From positions 1-22,880 of the forward strand of contig DATCLA010000249.1 in NCBI GenBank assembly GCA_036564195.1: a stretch of DNA of 22,880 nt, in the 5' to 3' direction. Source of the DNA: DATCLA01 sp036564195. Its GTDB lineage: Bacteria > Bacillota > UBA4882 > UBA8346. The notes beneath the pieces were generated by a model. The model was not told where the DNA came from. It made no database searches and saw only the letters and a program-made list of their open reading frames with translations. The number at the start of each line of letters is the position of its first letter. Position 1 is the stretch's first letter. Below are positions 8,365-15,164 of this stretch, piece after piece. The position numbers and the translations under genes were made by a program.

Positions 8365-8784
8365 TCATTTACCTTCACCATGTTGGCTAGCTCCGGGAGT
8401 TCCCGAAATAACCAAATTAGCACAGGTCACTGAGTTGTTAGTATCAAGCGAATAAGTGTCGCTATTGGTTGCCGGACATTCAAATGCGCGTTTAATATAA
8501 GGGCCTTTCCAATCGGAGCCGGCAGACCCTGATTGGAGCAGATCGGTTTGGAAGTCGGATACAGTGGCTCTGGGATAATTGCCAACATCAAAGTTATACC
8601 GTTCTGCAGCATCATCCAGAGTTGCCCGGTTGGCCCGGCAGGTTTTCGCCCAGGCATCTTTCTGGTTAACCATAAATCTGGGAATACCTACTGCCGCCAA
8701 AATACCGAGGATTACAATTACAATTAACAGTTCTATCAGGGTAAATCCTTTTTCTCTAGTCATCTGACTAATCCCTGTCATCAT
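8365..8784 (-). CDS. pilA: Major type IV pilin
   Basis: Likely the main pilus subunit, 139 aa as precursor. A 13-residue leader ends in REKG, then FTLIELLIVIVILGILAA, the most canonical class III prepilin helix in this window with Glu5. After the helix come DAWAKTCRANR and AAERYNFDVGNYP, usual for pilins, and SDWKGPYIKR as in GspG-like subunits. Three cysteines are present (49, 103, 121); 103 and 121 are placed to form a C-terminal disulfide. A very strong GGGAGGTGA site lies upstream of two adjacent ATGs (8784 and 8781), as expected for an abundant protein. It lies between pilC and pilD in the operon. The stop TGA overlaps an ATG (ATGA at 8368-8365) that may be the original pilD start. Confidence 0.92.
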   Translation of the reverse strand: MMTGISQMTREKGFTLIELLIVIVILGILAAVGIPRFMVNQKDAWAKTCRANRATLDDAAERYNFDVGNYPRATVSDFQTDLLQSGSAGSDWKGPYIKRAFECPATNSDTYSLDTNNSVTCANLVISGTPGASQHGEGK

Positions 8785-8850
8785 TTTGATTTCACCTCCC
8801 TTCGAAGTTATACTTAATCCCGGTCCAAAATTAAAGTCAAAATTAGTTTA

Positions 8851-10086
8851 CTATAACGCCGCCCCGGAGTTCAGATCGAACATTGGGAAGGCAATCGCCG
8901 CTACCACAATTCCCACGACAATCCCCATGATCACGATTACCAACGGTTCAATTAAACTGGTTAATCCCTCAATGGCAAAACCGGCTTCTTTTTCGTAGAA
9001 ATCAGCGACATTGTTTAACATTGTTGAAAGCTCTCCGGTCTCTTCACCAACAGCAATCATTTGGGTTACCATTAAGGGAAACACTTTTGTCTCTGCTAGG
9101 GGCTTGGCAATCCCGGTTCCTTTACTGATACTAATCCGGGCCTGATTGATGGCACCGGCAACTACGGTATTGCCAACCGCCCGTTCCACGATTTCCATAG
9201 CATTAGTTACCAAGACGCCGCTATCCAATAATGTAGCTAAGGTCCTGGTAAATCTGGCCGCAACTACTTTTTTTATTACCGGGCCGACCACCGCCAGGGC
9301 AAACAGAAATTGTTCAATTATCAGCCGACCTTGTGGTGTATTGTAATAAAATTTCAACCCGAAGACCAGCCCGATTAAGCCCGCTAAGAGCAGGTACCAA
9401 AATTGCGAAAAAAACTTGCTGGTACCAATCAGAACTTTAGTAACCAGCGGTAACTCCAGACCGCTATCTTCAAATATTTGGGTGAAGGTCGGTACCACCA
9501 CTGTCATTAAGATAAAGACCGCCACTGTGGCGACAACCGCGATCACTGCCGGGTAGGTCAGCGCCCCTTTAACTTTCTTACGCAATTCGAAATCCCGTTC
9601 TAAAGTCGCGTTAAGCCGTTCCAAAGCTGTCTCCAGTTGACCGCTAGCTTCACCGGCCTCTACCATATGGACATACATCGCTGAAAAAATCTTAGGACGG
9701 CGTTGTAAAGCTACATGGAATGCTTCGCCGCCTTCAACTTCAGCACGGATTTCAGCAATGCTTAAAGCAAACTGCTTATTTTCCGTCTGCTCAGCCAAGA
9801 TCCGCAGACAAGTGTTGATATTTAAACCGGCCCGGATCAATACTGCCAACTGTTTCGTAAAGATTACCAAATCTTTAAGGCTGACCCGTCGGCCACCTAA
9901 TCCCAGCGGTCCTGCCTTACTTTTGGTCCCGCTATAACTATTGCTTAAACCTTTTGGTGTCAGCGCGGTGATAATGTAGCCGTCCGCCCGCAATTTAGCG
10001 GCAGCATCCCGAATGGTTACTGCCTCCAGTTGTCCGGTAATCGTCTGTCCATTCTTCTCTTTAGCGCGATATTGAAAAACCGGCAT
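8851..10086 (-). CDS. pilC: Type IV pilus inner-membrane platform protein PilC
   Basis: Polytopic platform protein of 411 aa on which the PilB and PilT motors act. The N-terminal MPVFQYRAKEKNGQ segment is typical of the GspF/PilC family. Two related T2SSF domains are visible (about 70-195 and 273-395), each with the pattern FTKQLAVLIRAG or FTRTLATLLDSG followed by a membrane helix, and the C terminus SLIEPLVIVIMGIVVG with FPMFDLNSG is diagnostic. The ATG at 10086 has GGAGG 9 nt upstream. It lies between pilT and the pilin gene. Length equals the family norm (about 400 aa). Confidence 0.96.
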   Translation of the reverse strand: MPVFQYRAKEKNGQTITGQLEAVTIRDAAAKLRADGYIITALTPKGLSNSYSGTKSKAGPLGLGGRRVSLKDLVIFTKQLAVLIRAGLNINTCLRILAEQTENKQFALSIAEIRAEVEGGEAFHVALQRRPKIFSAMYVHMVEAGEASGQLETALERLNATLERDFELRKKVKGALTYPAVIAVVATVAVFILMTVVVPTFTQIFEDSGLELPLVTKVLIGTSKFFSQFWYLLLAGLIGLVFGLKFYYNTPQGRLIIEQFLFALAVVGPVIKKVVAARFTRTLATLLDSGVLVTNAMEIVERAVGNTVVAGAINQARISISKGTGIAKPLAETKVFPLMVTQMIAVGEETGELSTMLNNVADFYEKEAGFAIEGLTSLIEPLVIVIMGIVVGIVVAAIAFPMFDLNSGAAL

Positions 10087-10102
10087 CCTTGCCTGCCTCC
10101 TT

Positions 10103-10142
10103 CACCTGCTCAATTCTGAAAGTAGGTGTTAACAAGCTTGTT
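10103..10142. other. Small hairpin and palindrome between pilT and pilC
   Basis: In the pilT-pilC gap a CACCT (10103-10107) and AGGTG (10124-10128) pair encloses a short loop, next to the perfect 12-bp palindrome AACAAGCTTGTT (10131-10142). In the minus-strand transcript the hairpin ends only a few bases before the AAGGAGG of pilC. No T-tract follows, so it is not a clear terminator. Function unknown; it may affect RNA processing or pilC translation. Confidence 0.3.
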
Positions 10143-10163
10143 CAATTGTGGTTATTTCCCGTC

Positions 10164-11246
10164 TCAAACATCCAGAGCCTTTTTGAACTCCTCGGTATCA
10201 CTGCAACGCAACAGTGCCTCCTGAAGACTAATAATGCGTTGTTCATATAATGCTTTCAACCTGCTGTCCAACGTATGCATTCCCAATTTACCACCGGTTT
10301 GTAGGATCGTCGGCAGCTGGTAAGTTTTGCCCTCCCGGATTACATTCCGGGCTGCACTGGTAATTACCAACACTTCGGTGGCTAACACCCTTCCGGGGTG
10401 GTCAATCCGGGGAATCAGTTGTTGTGCGACAATCCCCTGTAAAGTAAGGGCCAGTTGCATCCGGATTTGAGTCTGTTGATGGGGTGGAAAAACGTCGATC
10501 ACCCGGTCAACGGTTTGAGTAACATCATTAGTATGTAAGGTTGCCAACACCAAATGTCCGGTCTCCGCAGCAGTTAAGGCAATCTGAATTGTTTCCAAAT
10601 CCCGCATTTCTCCTACTAAAATTACATCCGGATCTTCCCGTAAAGCAGCACGCAGGCCGCTGGCGAAGGAATCAGTATCAGTCCCGATTTCTCGCTGGTT
10701 GACAATGCTTAATTTGTGACGGTGCAAGAATTCAATAGGATCTTCCAACGTTAAGATATGGCAATTCCGGTTTTCATTAATTAGGTCAATCAATGCTGCC
10801 AGCGTGGTAGTTTTCCCGCTGCCGGTTGGTCCGGTCACTAGAACCAGGCCCCGCGACTTTTCAGCAAAATTTCGCACTACTTCCGGTACTCCCAACGAAT
10901 CCAACAGTGGTATCTCCGAAGGGATGGTCCGCATTACTGCTGAAAAAGCCCCCCGTTGCCGAAAAACATTCACCCGAAAACGGGCGATTTTCGGTAAGCC
11001 ATAGGAAAAATCAACCTGACCGGTTCGTAACAGAATCTCTTTCCTGTTCTCGTCCAAGATCGGACCGATTAACTTTACAATCAAACTGTTTGATAAGATT
11101 TCCTTACCGGAGATTGGTATTAATTCGCCATAAACACGAATCATGGGAGGCCGTCCTACGGTCAGATGCAAATCGGAAGCCTTTTCTCTAACGGCTGTCT
11201 CTAGTAATTCGTATATTTCCATCCTCAGTTCCCGCCTTTGATGCAT
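10164..11246 (-). CDS. pilT: Pilus retraction ATPase PilT
   Basis: Cytoplasmic hexameric ATPase of 360 aa that powers pilus retraction. Visible motifs: Walker A GPTGSGKTTTL (139-149), Asp box TLEDPIEFLH (about 166-175), Walker B DVILVGEMRDLET (about 207-219), His box GHLVLATLHTND (230-241) and AARNVIREGK (298-307), matching the AIRNLIRE motif linked to retraction; it has neither the MshEN domain nor the Zn-binding cysteines of PilB. The ATG at 11246 has GAGGAG only 4 nt upstream. An internal ATG at 11222 (MEIYELLETAV) matches the usual N terminus of PilT and may be the true start. It follows pilB by 62 nt. The PilT class is clear; only the start is uncertain. Confidence 0.95.
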   Translation of the reverse strand: MHQRRELRMEIYELLETAVREKASDLHLTVGRPPMIRVYGELIPISGKEILSNSLIVKLIGPILDENRKEILLRTGQVDFSYGLPKIARFRVNVFRQRGAFSAVMRTIPSEIPLLDSLGVPEVVRNFAEKSRGLVLVTGPTGSGKTTTLAALIDLINENRNCHILTLEDPIEFLHRHKLSIVNQREIGTDTDSFASGLRAALREDPDVILVGEMRDLETIQIALTAAETGHLVLATLHTNDVTQTVDRVIDVFPPHQQTQIRMQLALTLQGIVAQQLIPRIDHPGRVLATEVLVITSAARNVIREGKTYQLPTILQTGGKLGMHTLDSRLKALYEQRIISLQEALLRCSDTEEFKKALDV

Positions 11247-11308
11247 AAATCTCCTCTTTTACCTGCTGTTTAAGGAATCTCCAGTTACTGTTGATCTATC
11301 TTATCAGT

Positions 11309-13024
11309 TTAATCATTGCTGTAAGCAGCCTTAACTACCTCAGCGACCGTGGTTTTCCCTTCAAGCGCTTTCACTAGGCCATCCTGAAACAGGCTCCGCA
11401 TTCCTGAACGGGCGGCCGTTTCTTTTAAAACGCTGGAAGGGACGTTTTTGGTGATTAAAGAACGTAACTCCGAATTCATGATAAAGACTTCATGAATGGC
11501 CAAGCGTTTGCTATAACCAGATCCGTCGCACTGACGGCAGCCTTTTCCCTGGTAAAAGATGAGCCGCTCAGGAGGAAAATCTCCCAACGCGCTAAGCACT
11601 ACCGGGTAGAAAGGATCATCCGGCGCTAAACGATAGGCTGTCTTGCAACTCGGACAAATTCCGCGGATTAAACGTTGGGCCAATACCGCCACCACAGTCG
11701 AAGCGACCATAAACGGCTCAATACCCATATCGATCAATCGTGTAATTGAGCTCGGCGCATCATTTGTATGTAAGGTTGACAGTACTAGGTGACCGGTTAA
11801 AGCCGCCTGAGTGGCAATTTCTGCCGTTTCCTGGTCACGGATCTCACCAACCATGATAATATCCGGATCCTGCCGTAAAAAAGCCCTTAGAGCTGCGGCA
11901 AAAGTCAGGCCGGCTTTGACATTAACTTGGACTTGGTTGATACCGGGAATCTGATATTCCACCGGATCCTCAACCGTCATTATGTTGTCTTCCGGCGAAT
12001 TTAACTCATTAAGAACGGCGCTTAAGGTAGTCGATTTACCGCTACCGGTCGGTCCGGTTACCAGAATAATCCCATGGGGCTGGTTATAGACGGCGCGAAA
12101 CTTCTCCAAAGTGTCGGGGAGAAAACCCAGTTCCTCCATTTTTGCCATAATATTACTCTTATAAAGAATTCGCATAACAATCTTTTCCCCGAATACGGTA
12201 GGCACCGAAGATACCCGGAGGTCCACCGCCACCTGATCCACTTTGATCTGAATCCGGCCGTCCTGGGGAATCCGTTTCTCGGCAATGTTCATTCCGGACA
12301 TAATCTTGATCCGGGAAATGATCGCCGCCTGTGTATTTTTGGGAGAAGTCATCTCTTGTTTGAGCCGGCCGTCAACCCGATAGCGGATTACTACTTCCCG
12401 CTCCGTCGGTTCAATATGGATATCGCTGGCCCGTTCTTTAACTGCTTGGGAGATCACTAGGTTTACCAAGCGAACAATCGGAGCTTCATCAATGGCATTT
12501 TGGACTTCATCTGCAGCCGGTTCCTCCGCTCCGACTGTTTCAATTTCAATATCTTCCAGATCCTTAAATACTTCCTTAACAGAGTTGGAAATACCATAAT
12601 ATTTGTTAATTGCCTGGTTTAAATCTTCTTCGGTAATGATCACTGGTTGAATCTCCATATCCAGAGTTAACCGCAGATCATCCAAAGCAAAAATATCAGT
12701 AGGATCCATCATTCCTAAAACCAACCGGTCTTGGATCTTCTCCACCGGAAAGACTTTATACTTTCTTACCAGGTTTTCTGGTACCAGTGCCAGCACTTCG
12801 GGTTCAATTTGGTGTTTAGCCAATACTACATGGGGAATACCTAACTGAAATTCCAACACTTCAATCAAATTATGTTCGGTAAAATAACCCTTTTTTACCA
12901 AAATATTCCCTAAACGCTGTCCCGTGCGTTTTTGCTCTTCCAATGCTTCATTTAATTGCTCGGAAGTGATGACACCCGTTTGTACTAATAAATCACCCAG
13001 TCGTTGCCTATTTGCTATTGCCAA
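11309..13024 (-). CDS. pilB: Pilus extension ATPase PilB with tandem MshEN c-di-GMP-binding motifs
   Basis: Cytoplasmic motor of 571 aa that drives pilus polymerisation. The N-terminal MshEN domain has two 24-residue motifs, residues 8-31 (RLGDLLV...L...Q) and 37-60 (RLGNILV...L...Q), separated by five residues, the arrangement known to bind cyclic di-GMP. The ATPase core has Walker A GPTGSGKS (324-331), Asp box TVEDPVEY (350-357), Walker B DIIMVGEIRDQET (388-400), His box GHLVLSTLHTND (411-422) and the Zn tetracysteine C457/C460/C496/C499 typical of extension ATPases. The start is TTG at 13024 with GGAGG 9 nt upstream; an in-frame stop lies just upstream, so no longer form exists. First gene of the operon, behind a near-consensus promoter. 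Confidence 0.96.
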   Translation of the reverse strand: MAIANRQRLGDLLVQTGVITSEQLNEALEEQKRTGQRLGNILVKKGYFTEHNLIEVLEFQLGIPHVVLAKHQIEPEVLALVPENLVRKYKVFPVEKIQDRLVLGMMDPTDIFALDDLRLTLDMEIQPVIITEEDLNQAINKYYGISNSVKEVFKDLEDIEIETVGAEEPAADEVQNAIDEAPIVRLVNLVISQAVKERASDIHIEPTEREVVIRYRVDGRLKQEMTSPKNTQAAIISRIKIMSGMNIAEKRIPQDGRIQIKVDQVAVDLRVSSVPTVFGEKIVMRILYKSNIMAKMEELGFLPDTLEKFRAVYNQPHGIILVTGPTGSGKSTTLSAVLNELNSPEDNIMTVEDPVEYQIPGINQVQVNVKAGLTFAAALRAFLRQDPDIIMVGEIRDQETAEIATQAALTGHLVLSTLHTNDAPSSITRLIDMGIEPFMVASTVVAVLAQRLIRGICPSCKTAYRLAPDDPFYPVVLSALGDFPPERLIFYQGKGCRQCDGSGYSKRLAIHEVFIMNSELRSLITKNVPSSVLKETAARSGMRSLFQDGLVKALEGKTTVAEVVKAAYSND

Positions 13025-13101
13025 AGGATGTTACCTCCACAAATATTTAATTTTTAGCGATTTAAAAAAACTTTAAACAAAATTATGCAAATTGACTGCT
13101 T

Positions 13102-13114
13102 TATCAATTTGATA
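13102..13114. promoter_or_regulatory. Perfect inverted repeat in the pilB leader (operator candidate)
   Basis: TATCAA-T-TTGATA is a perfect 13-nt palindrome around a single central base, about 40-50 nt downstream of the predicted transcription start of the pilus operon. It could be a repressor site or a short RNA hairpin. Palindromes this short do arise by chance in AT-rich DNA, so support is weak. Confidence 0.3.
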
Positions 13115-13160
13115 CAATTTTTTAGATCATCAAAAATTTAATAAATATTTAACTATCATA

Positions 13161-13189
13161 ATTTTATTCCATGTTTCTCCAGTTGTCAA
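13161..13189 (-). promoter_or_regulatory. Sigma-70-type promoter of the pilus operon
   Basis: On the minus strand a perfect -35 TTGACA (13189-13184) is followed after exactly 17 nt by TAAAAT (13166-13161), one mismatch from TATAAT. Transcription would start near 13154, giving a leader of about 130 nt before the pilB TTG. It is the best promoter match I see in the window and lies directly upstream of the first gene of the operon. Confidence 0.72.
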
Positions 13190-13225
13190 CAGAATTTACG
13201 GAAAATCAGTGATTATTTGCCAATT
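13186..13225 (+). repeat. Split direct repeat, copy 1
   Basis: TCAACAGAATTTA (13186-13198), then 20 nt, then GCCAATT (13219-13225). The same two blocks with a 19-nt gap occur at 13457-13495. The copy overlaps the -35 element of the pilB promoter. The identity of the 13-nt block is exact; biological meaning is unknown. Confidence 0.45.
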
Positions 13226-13636
13226 TTATCGAATTCACCTCTTTTTTATTATATAAATACATTTTTTAATTTTTTTACCAACAATTTAGCTGCCATAACC
13301 CATAAATATTGGGCAATAACTAAACTACCTACAAAAATCCGTCATGTCATAGGATCTAGCTATAGCTAAAAACAGTTTTATTTGTCTAATATCACCCCTT
13401 CCCAGCCTTTCAAAAACTGTCAATTTCCAAGTTTGTTCTGAAAACCATCCCCTTCTTCAACAGAATTTAAAATACGTTGACTTTTTTAGCCAATTAGACT
13501 CACTTAATTTGGAATTGAATTAATGTTAAATTTTCCTTACCCTAAATAATATCATTTTATTAATTTTAAACCAAGTCAAATGGGAATATTTGGGTACCAT
13601 CTAATTATTCCTTGGGTCCTTTCATTACTGACTCAT
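13190..13636. other. AT-rich intergenic region without a gene
   Basis: About 450 nt between the pilB promoter and the terminator of the ABC transporter operon. I find no convincing ORF, tRNA or known riboswitch on either strand. It holds the second copy of a split repeat (the first copy overlaps the promoter), a 12-bp palindrome TAGCTATAGCTA at 13357-13368, and a weak stem GGAATA/TATTCC at 13583-13611. The low GC suits a regulatory region or a decayed gene. Confidence 0.5.
13457..13495 (+). repeat. Split direct repeat, copy 2
   Basis: TCAACAGAATTTA (13457-13469), then 19 nt, then GCCAATT (13489-13495), repeating the arrangement at 13186-13225, 271 nt away. It may be a regulator site pair or a remnant of local duplication. 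Confidence 0.45.
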
Positions 13637-13640
13637 AAAT

Positions 13641-13659
13641 AAAAAGCGCCTGTGGCGCT
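13641..13659 (-). terminator. Rho-independent terminator of the ABC transporter operon
   Basis: On the minus strand AGCGCC-ACA-GGCGCT forms a perfect 6-bp stem with a 3-nt loop, followed by TTTTTATTT. It lies 23 nt after the stop of the ABC ATPase gene and therefore ends that operon and insulates the pilus promoter region from it. Confidence 0.85.
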
Positions 13660-13681
13660 AAATGACGGATCAAGTAAGGTT

Positions 13682-14401
13682 TTATTGAACAGTTTCAGCC
13701 TGTCGATAATGTAATAAAGTCTCTCGCAACTCTGCTTCAATTAGTAGCCGCTGGTGCTCGGAAAGGTTTTTGCCGACGCTGCCGGTCGTAATGGTTTTAA
13801 CCACTCGGGCCGGCTTTTCGGATAAGACCACAAGCTGATCCCCCAGCCGGACTGCTTCTTTCAGATCATGAGTCACCGCAACTACGGTCCGCGGTTCTTG
13901 ACGCCAGATTGCTAAAAAATCATCAAGCAAACCAAGGCGGACTTTCAGATCCAACGACTTAAACGGCTCATCCATCAGTAATAATCGGGCCGGGTACAAA
14001 AACGCCCGTGCCAAGGCTACTCTCTGCCGTAAACCTCCGCTTAACTGGGCTGGGTAAAAGTCCCGGTACTCCTCTAAGCCCATTGTCGCCAAATATTGTT
14101 CCACTCGGTCGGTAACTAGAGCTTTTGCCATTTTATCCTGAAGTACCAGACTTAGATTACCACGGACTGTCAGCCACGGCAATAAACGCGGTTCTTGAAA
14201 GAGATAGCTAACTTCAGTAGTAGTGACTACTCTACCAGCCGTCACTTTGGTTAAGCCGGCCAATACATTTAAAAGGGTCGTCTTGCCACAACCGGATGGC
14301 CCTAAAATCACCGTAATCCGTTGCTCGGGAAATTCCAGACTGAACCGGTCAAAAACCTTTAACTTACCGTAATTTTTGGAGATCTGCTCAACCCGGTACA
14401 T
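13682..14401 (-). CDS. ABC importer ATP-binding protein (SsuB/TauB/NrtD family)
   Basis: Nucleotide-binding subunit of about 239 aa that powers uptake through the neighbouring permease. All ABC motifs are visible: Walker A GPSGCGKTTLL, Q-loop FQEPRLLPW, signature LSGGLRQR, Walker B LLLMDEPF, D-loop SLD and H-loop VTHD. The QEPRLLPW stretch is typical of the nitrate/sulfonate/taurine family. The frame is open from a TTG at 14425, but the ATG at 14401 has AAAGGTGA about 8 nt upstream and follows the same protein start as relatives (MYRVEQISKNYG), so I use it. It overlaps the permease gene by 14 nt and is followed by a hairpin terminator. Substrate cannot be read from an ATPase. Confidence 0.92.
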   Translation of the reverse strand: MYRVEQISKNYGKLKVFDRFSLEFPEQRITVILGPSGCGKTTLLNVLAGLTKVTAGRVVTTTEVSYLFQEPRLLPWLTVRGNLSLVLQDKMAKALVTDRVEQYLATMGLEEYRDFYPAQLSGGLRQRVALARAFLYPARLLLMDEPFKSLDLKVRLGLLDDFLAIWRQEPRTVVAVTHDLKEAVRLGDQLVVLSEKPARVVKTITTGSVGKNLSEHQRLLIEAELRETLLHYRQAETVQ

Positions 14402-15164
14402 GTTGATCACCTTTCCAGCCGACAAACGGCTTTCGTAGTAATTGGTCTACCAGGCAGTCAAAGCAAAATCCAATTAAAACCACCAGCGCCGTCCAAGCAA
14501 AGACTTGATCGGTCTGCAGATAGACCCGGGCTGTATCCAATCTGGTTCCAATCCCCCATTCGGGGCAGGCAAGTACTTCTGCAGCAATCAGTACCTTCCA
14601 TGAAATCCCAAGTCCGGCGGCAGCGGCCGCCCCCAAAAACGGCAACAACTCCGGTAGATAAAATACAAGCAGCCGCCGGATTTTCTTGACGCGGTATAAT
14701 TTTAACATCTCCAGCAATTCCGGATTACAGTGACGTACCCCGGTTTCAATATTCTCAACCACCAGCGGAAAAACCACTAAAAAGATGACAAAGAGGGGAA
14801 CCGTACCGCCTTTAAACCACAACAGCGCCAAAATTATTAAAGTCATCGCCGGAGTACTCCGGATCATGACCGTCAGCGGGCGCAGCAAACCGCTGACCCA
14901 ATCAAACCGGCCTGCCAAAAACCCCATTCCGGCTCCTGCCCCAAAAGCGATACCAAAACCCGTCAGACCACGTCCCAAGCTCGTGCCTAAATGACGCCAG
15001 AAGTCGCCATTCTGCACCAGTTCAACGAGGCAGGCGCCGGTAGCCGCCGGAGTGGGTAAGATCAGCGGCAGGTTAAGCCGGGTAGCCGCCCACTGCCAGC
15101 CGGCCACCACCAACAAGACACTCAGAATCCCGGTTGAATTACGGTTGACTGTAAAAACCGTCAT
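14388..15164 (-). CDS. ABC importer permease (SsuC/TauC/NrtB family)
   Basis: Integral membrane subunit of 258 aa with about six helices (BPD_transp_1 family). The cytoplasmic coupling loop is visible as ENIETGVRHCNPELLEML followed by LYRVKKIRRLLVFYLPELLP, the EAA-like segment that contacts the ATPase. Further family features are PTPAATGACL near the N terminus, RSTPAMTLIILALLWF and the late segment AAEVLACPEWGIGTRL, as in sulfonate and taurine permeases. GGAGG lies about 11 nt before the ATG. The gene overlaps the binding-protein gene by 26 nt and the ATPase by 14 nt, which supports a single transporter. Confidence 0.92.
   Translation of the reverse strand: MTVFTVNRNSTGILSVLLVVAGWQWAATRLNLPLILPTPAATGACLVELVQNGDFWRHLGTSLGRGLTGFGIAFGAGAGMGFLAGRFDWVSGLLRPLTVMIRSTPAMTLIILALLWFKGGTVPLFVIFLVVFPLVVENIETGVRHCNPELLEMLKLYRVKKIRRLLVFYLPELLPFLGAAAAAGLGISWKVLIAAEVLACPEWGIGTRLDTARVYLQTDQVFAWTALVVLIGFCFDCLVDQLLRKPFVGWKGDQHVPG

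Noticed and set aside
8785..8850. A separate pilA promoter (TTGACT with TTAAGT or TATAAC)
   Set aside because: The good -10 candidate TATAAC is 22 nt from TTGACT, and the correctly spaced TTAAGT is a poor match. A pilA-specific promoter is biologically likely but not supported by the sequence.
13418..13423. A second perfect TTGACA on the minus strand
   Set aside because: The bases 17 nt downstream read AAGGGG, not a -10 element.
13025..13680. A c-di-GMP riboswitch (class I or II) upstream of pilB, as in some clostridial pilus operons
   Set aside because: The minus-strand leader is AT-rich and lacks the conserved blocks I would expect (for example the GCAAAGC-like and GGGCAAACC-like segments). 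c-di-GMP input is visible in the PilB protein instead.
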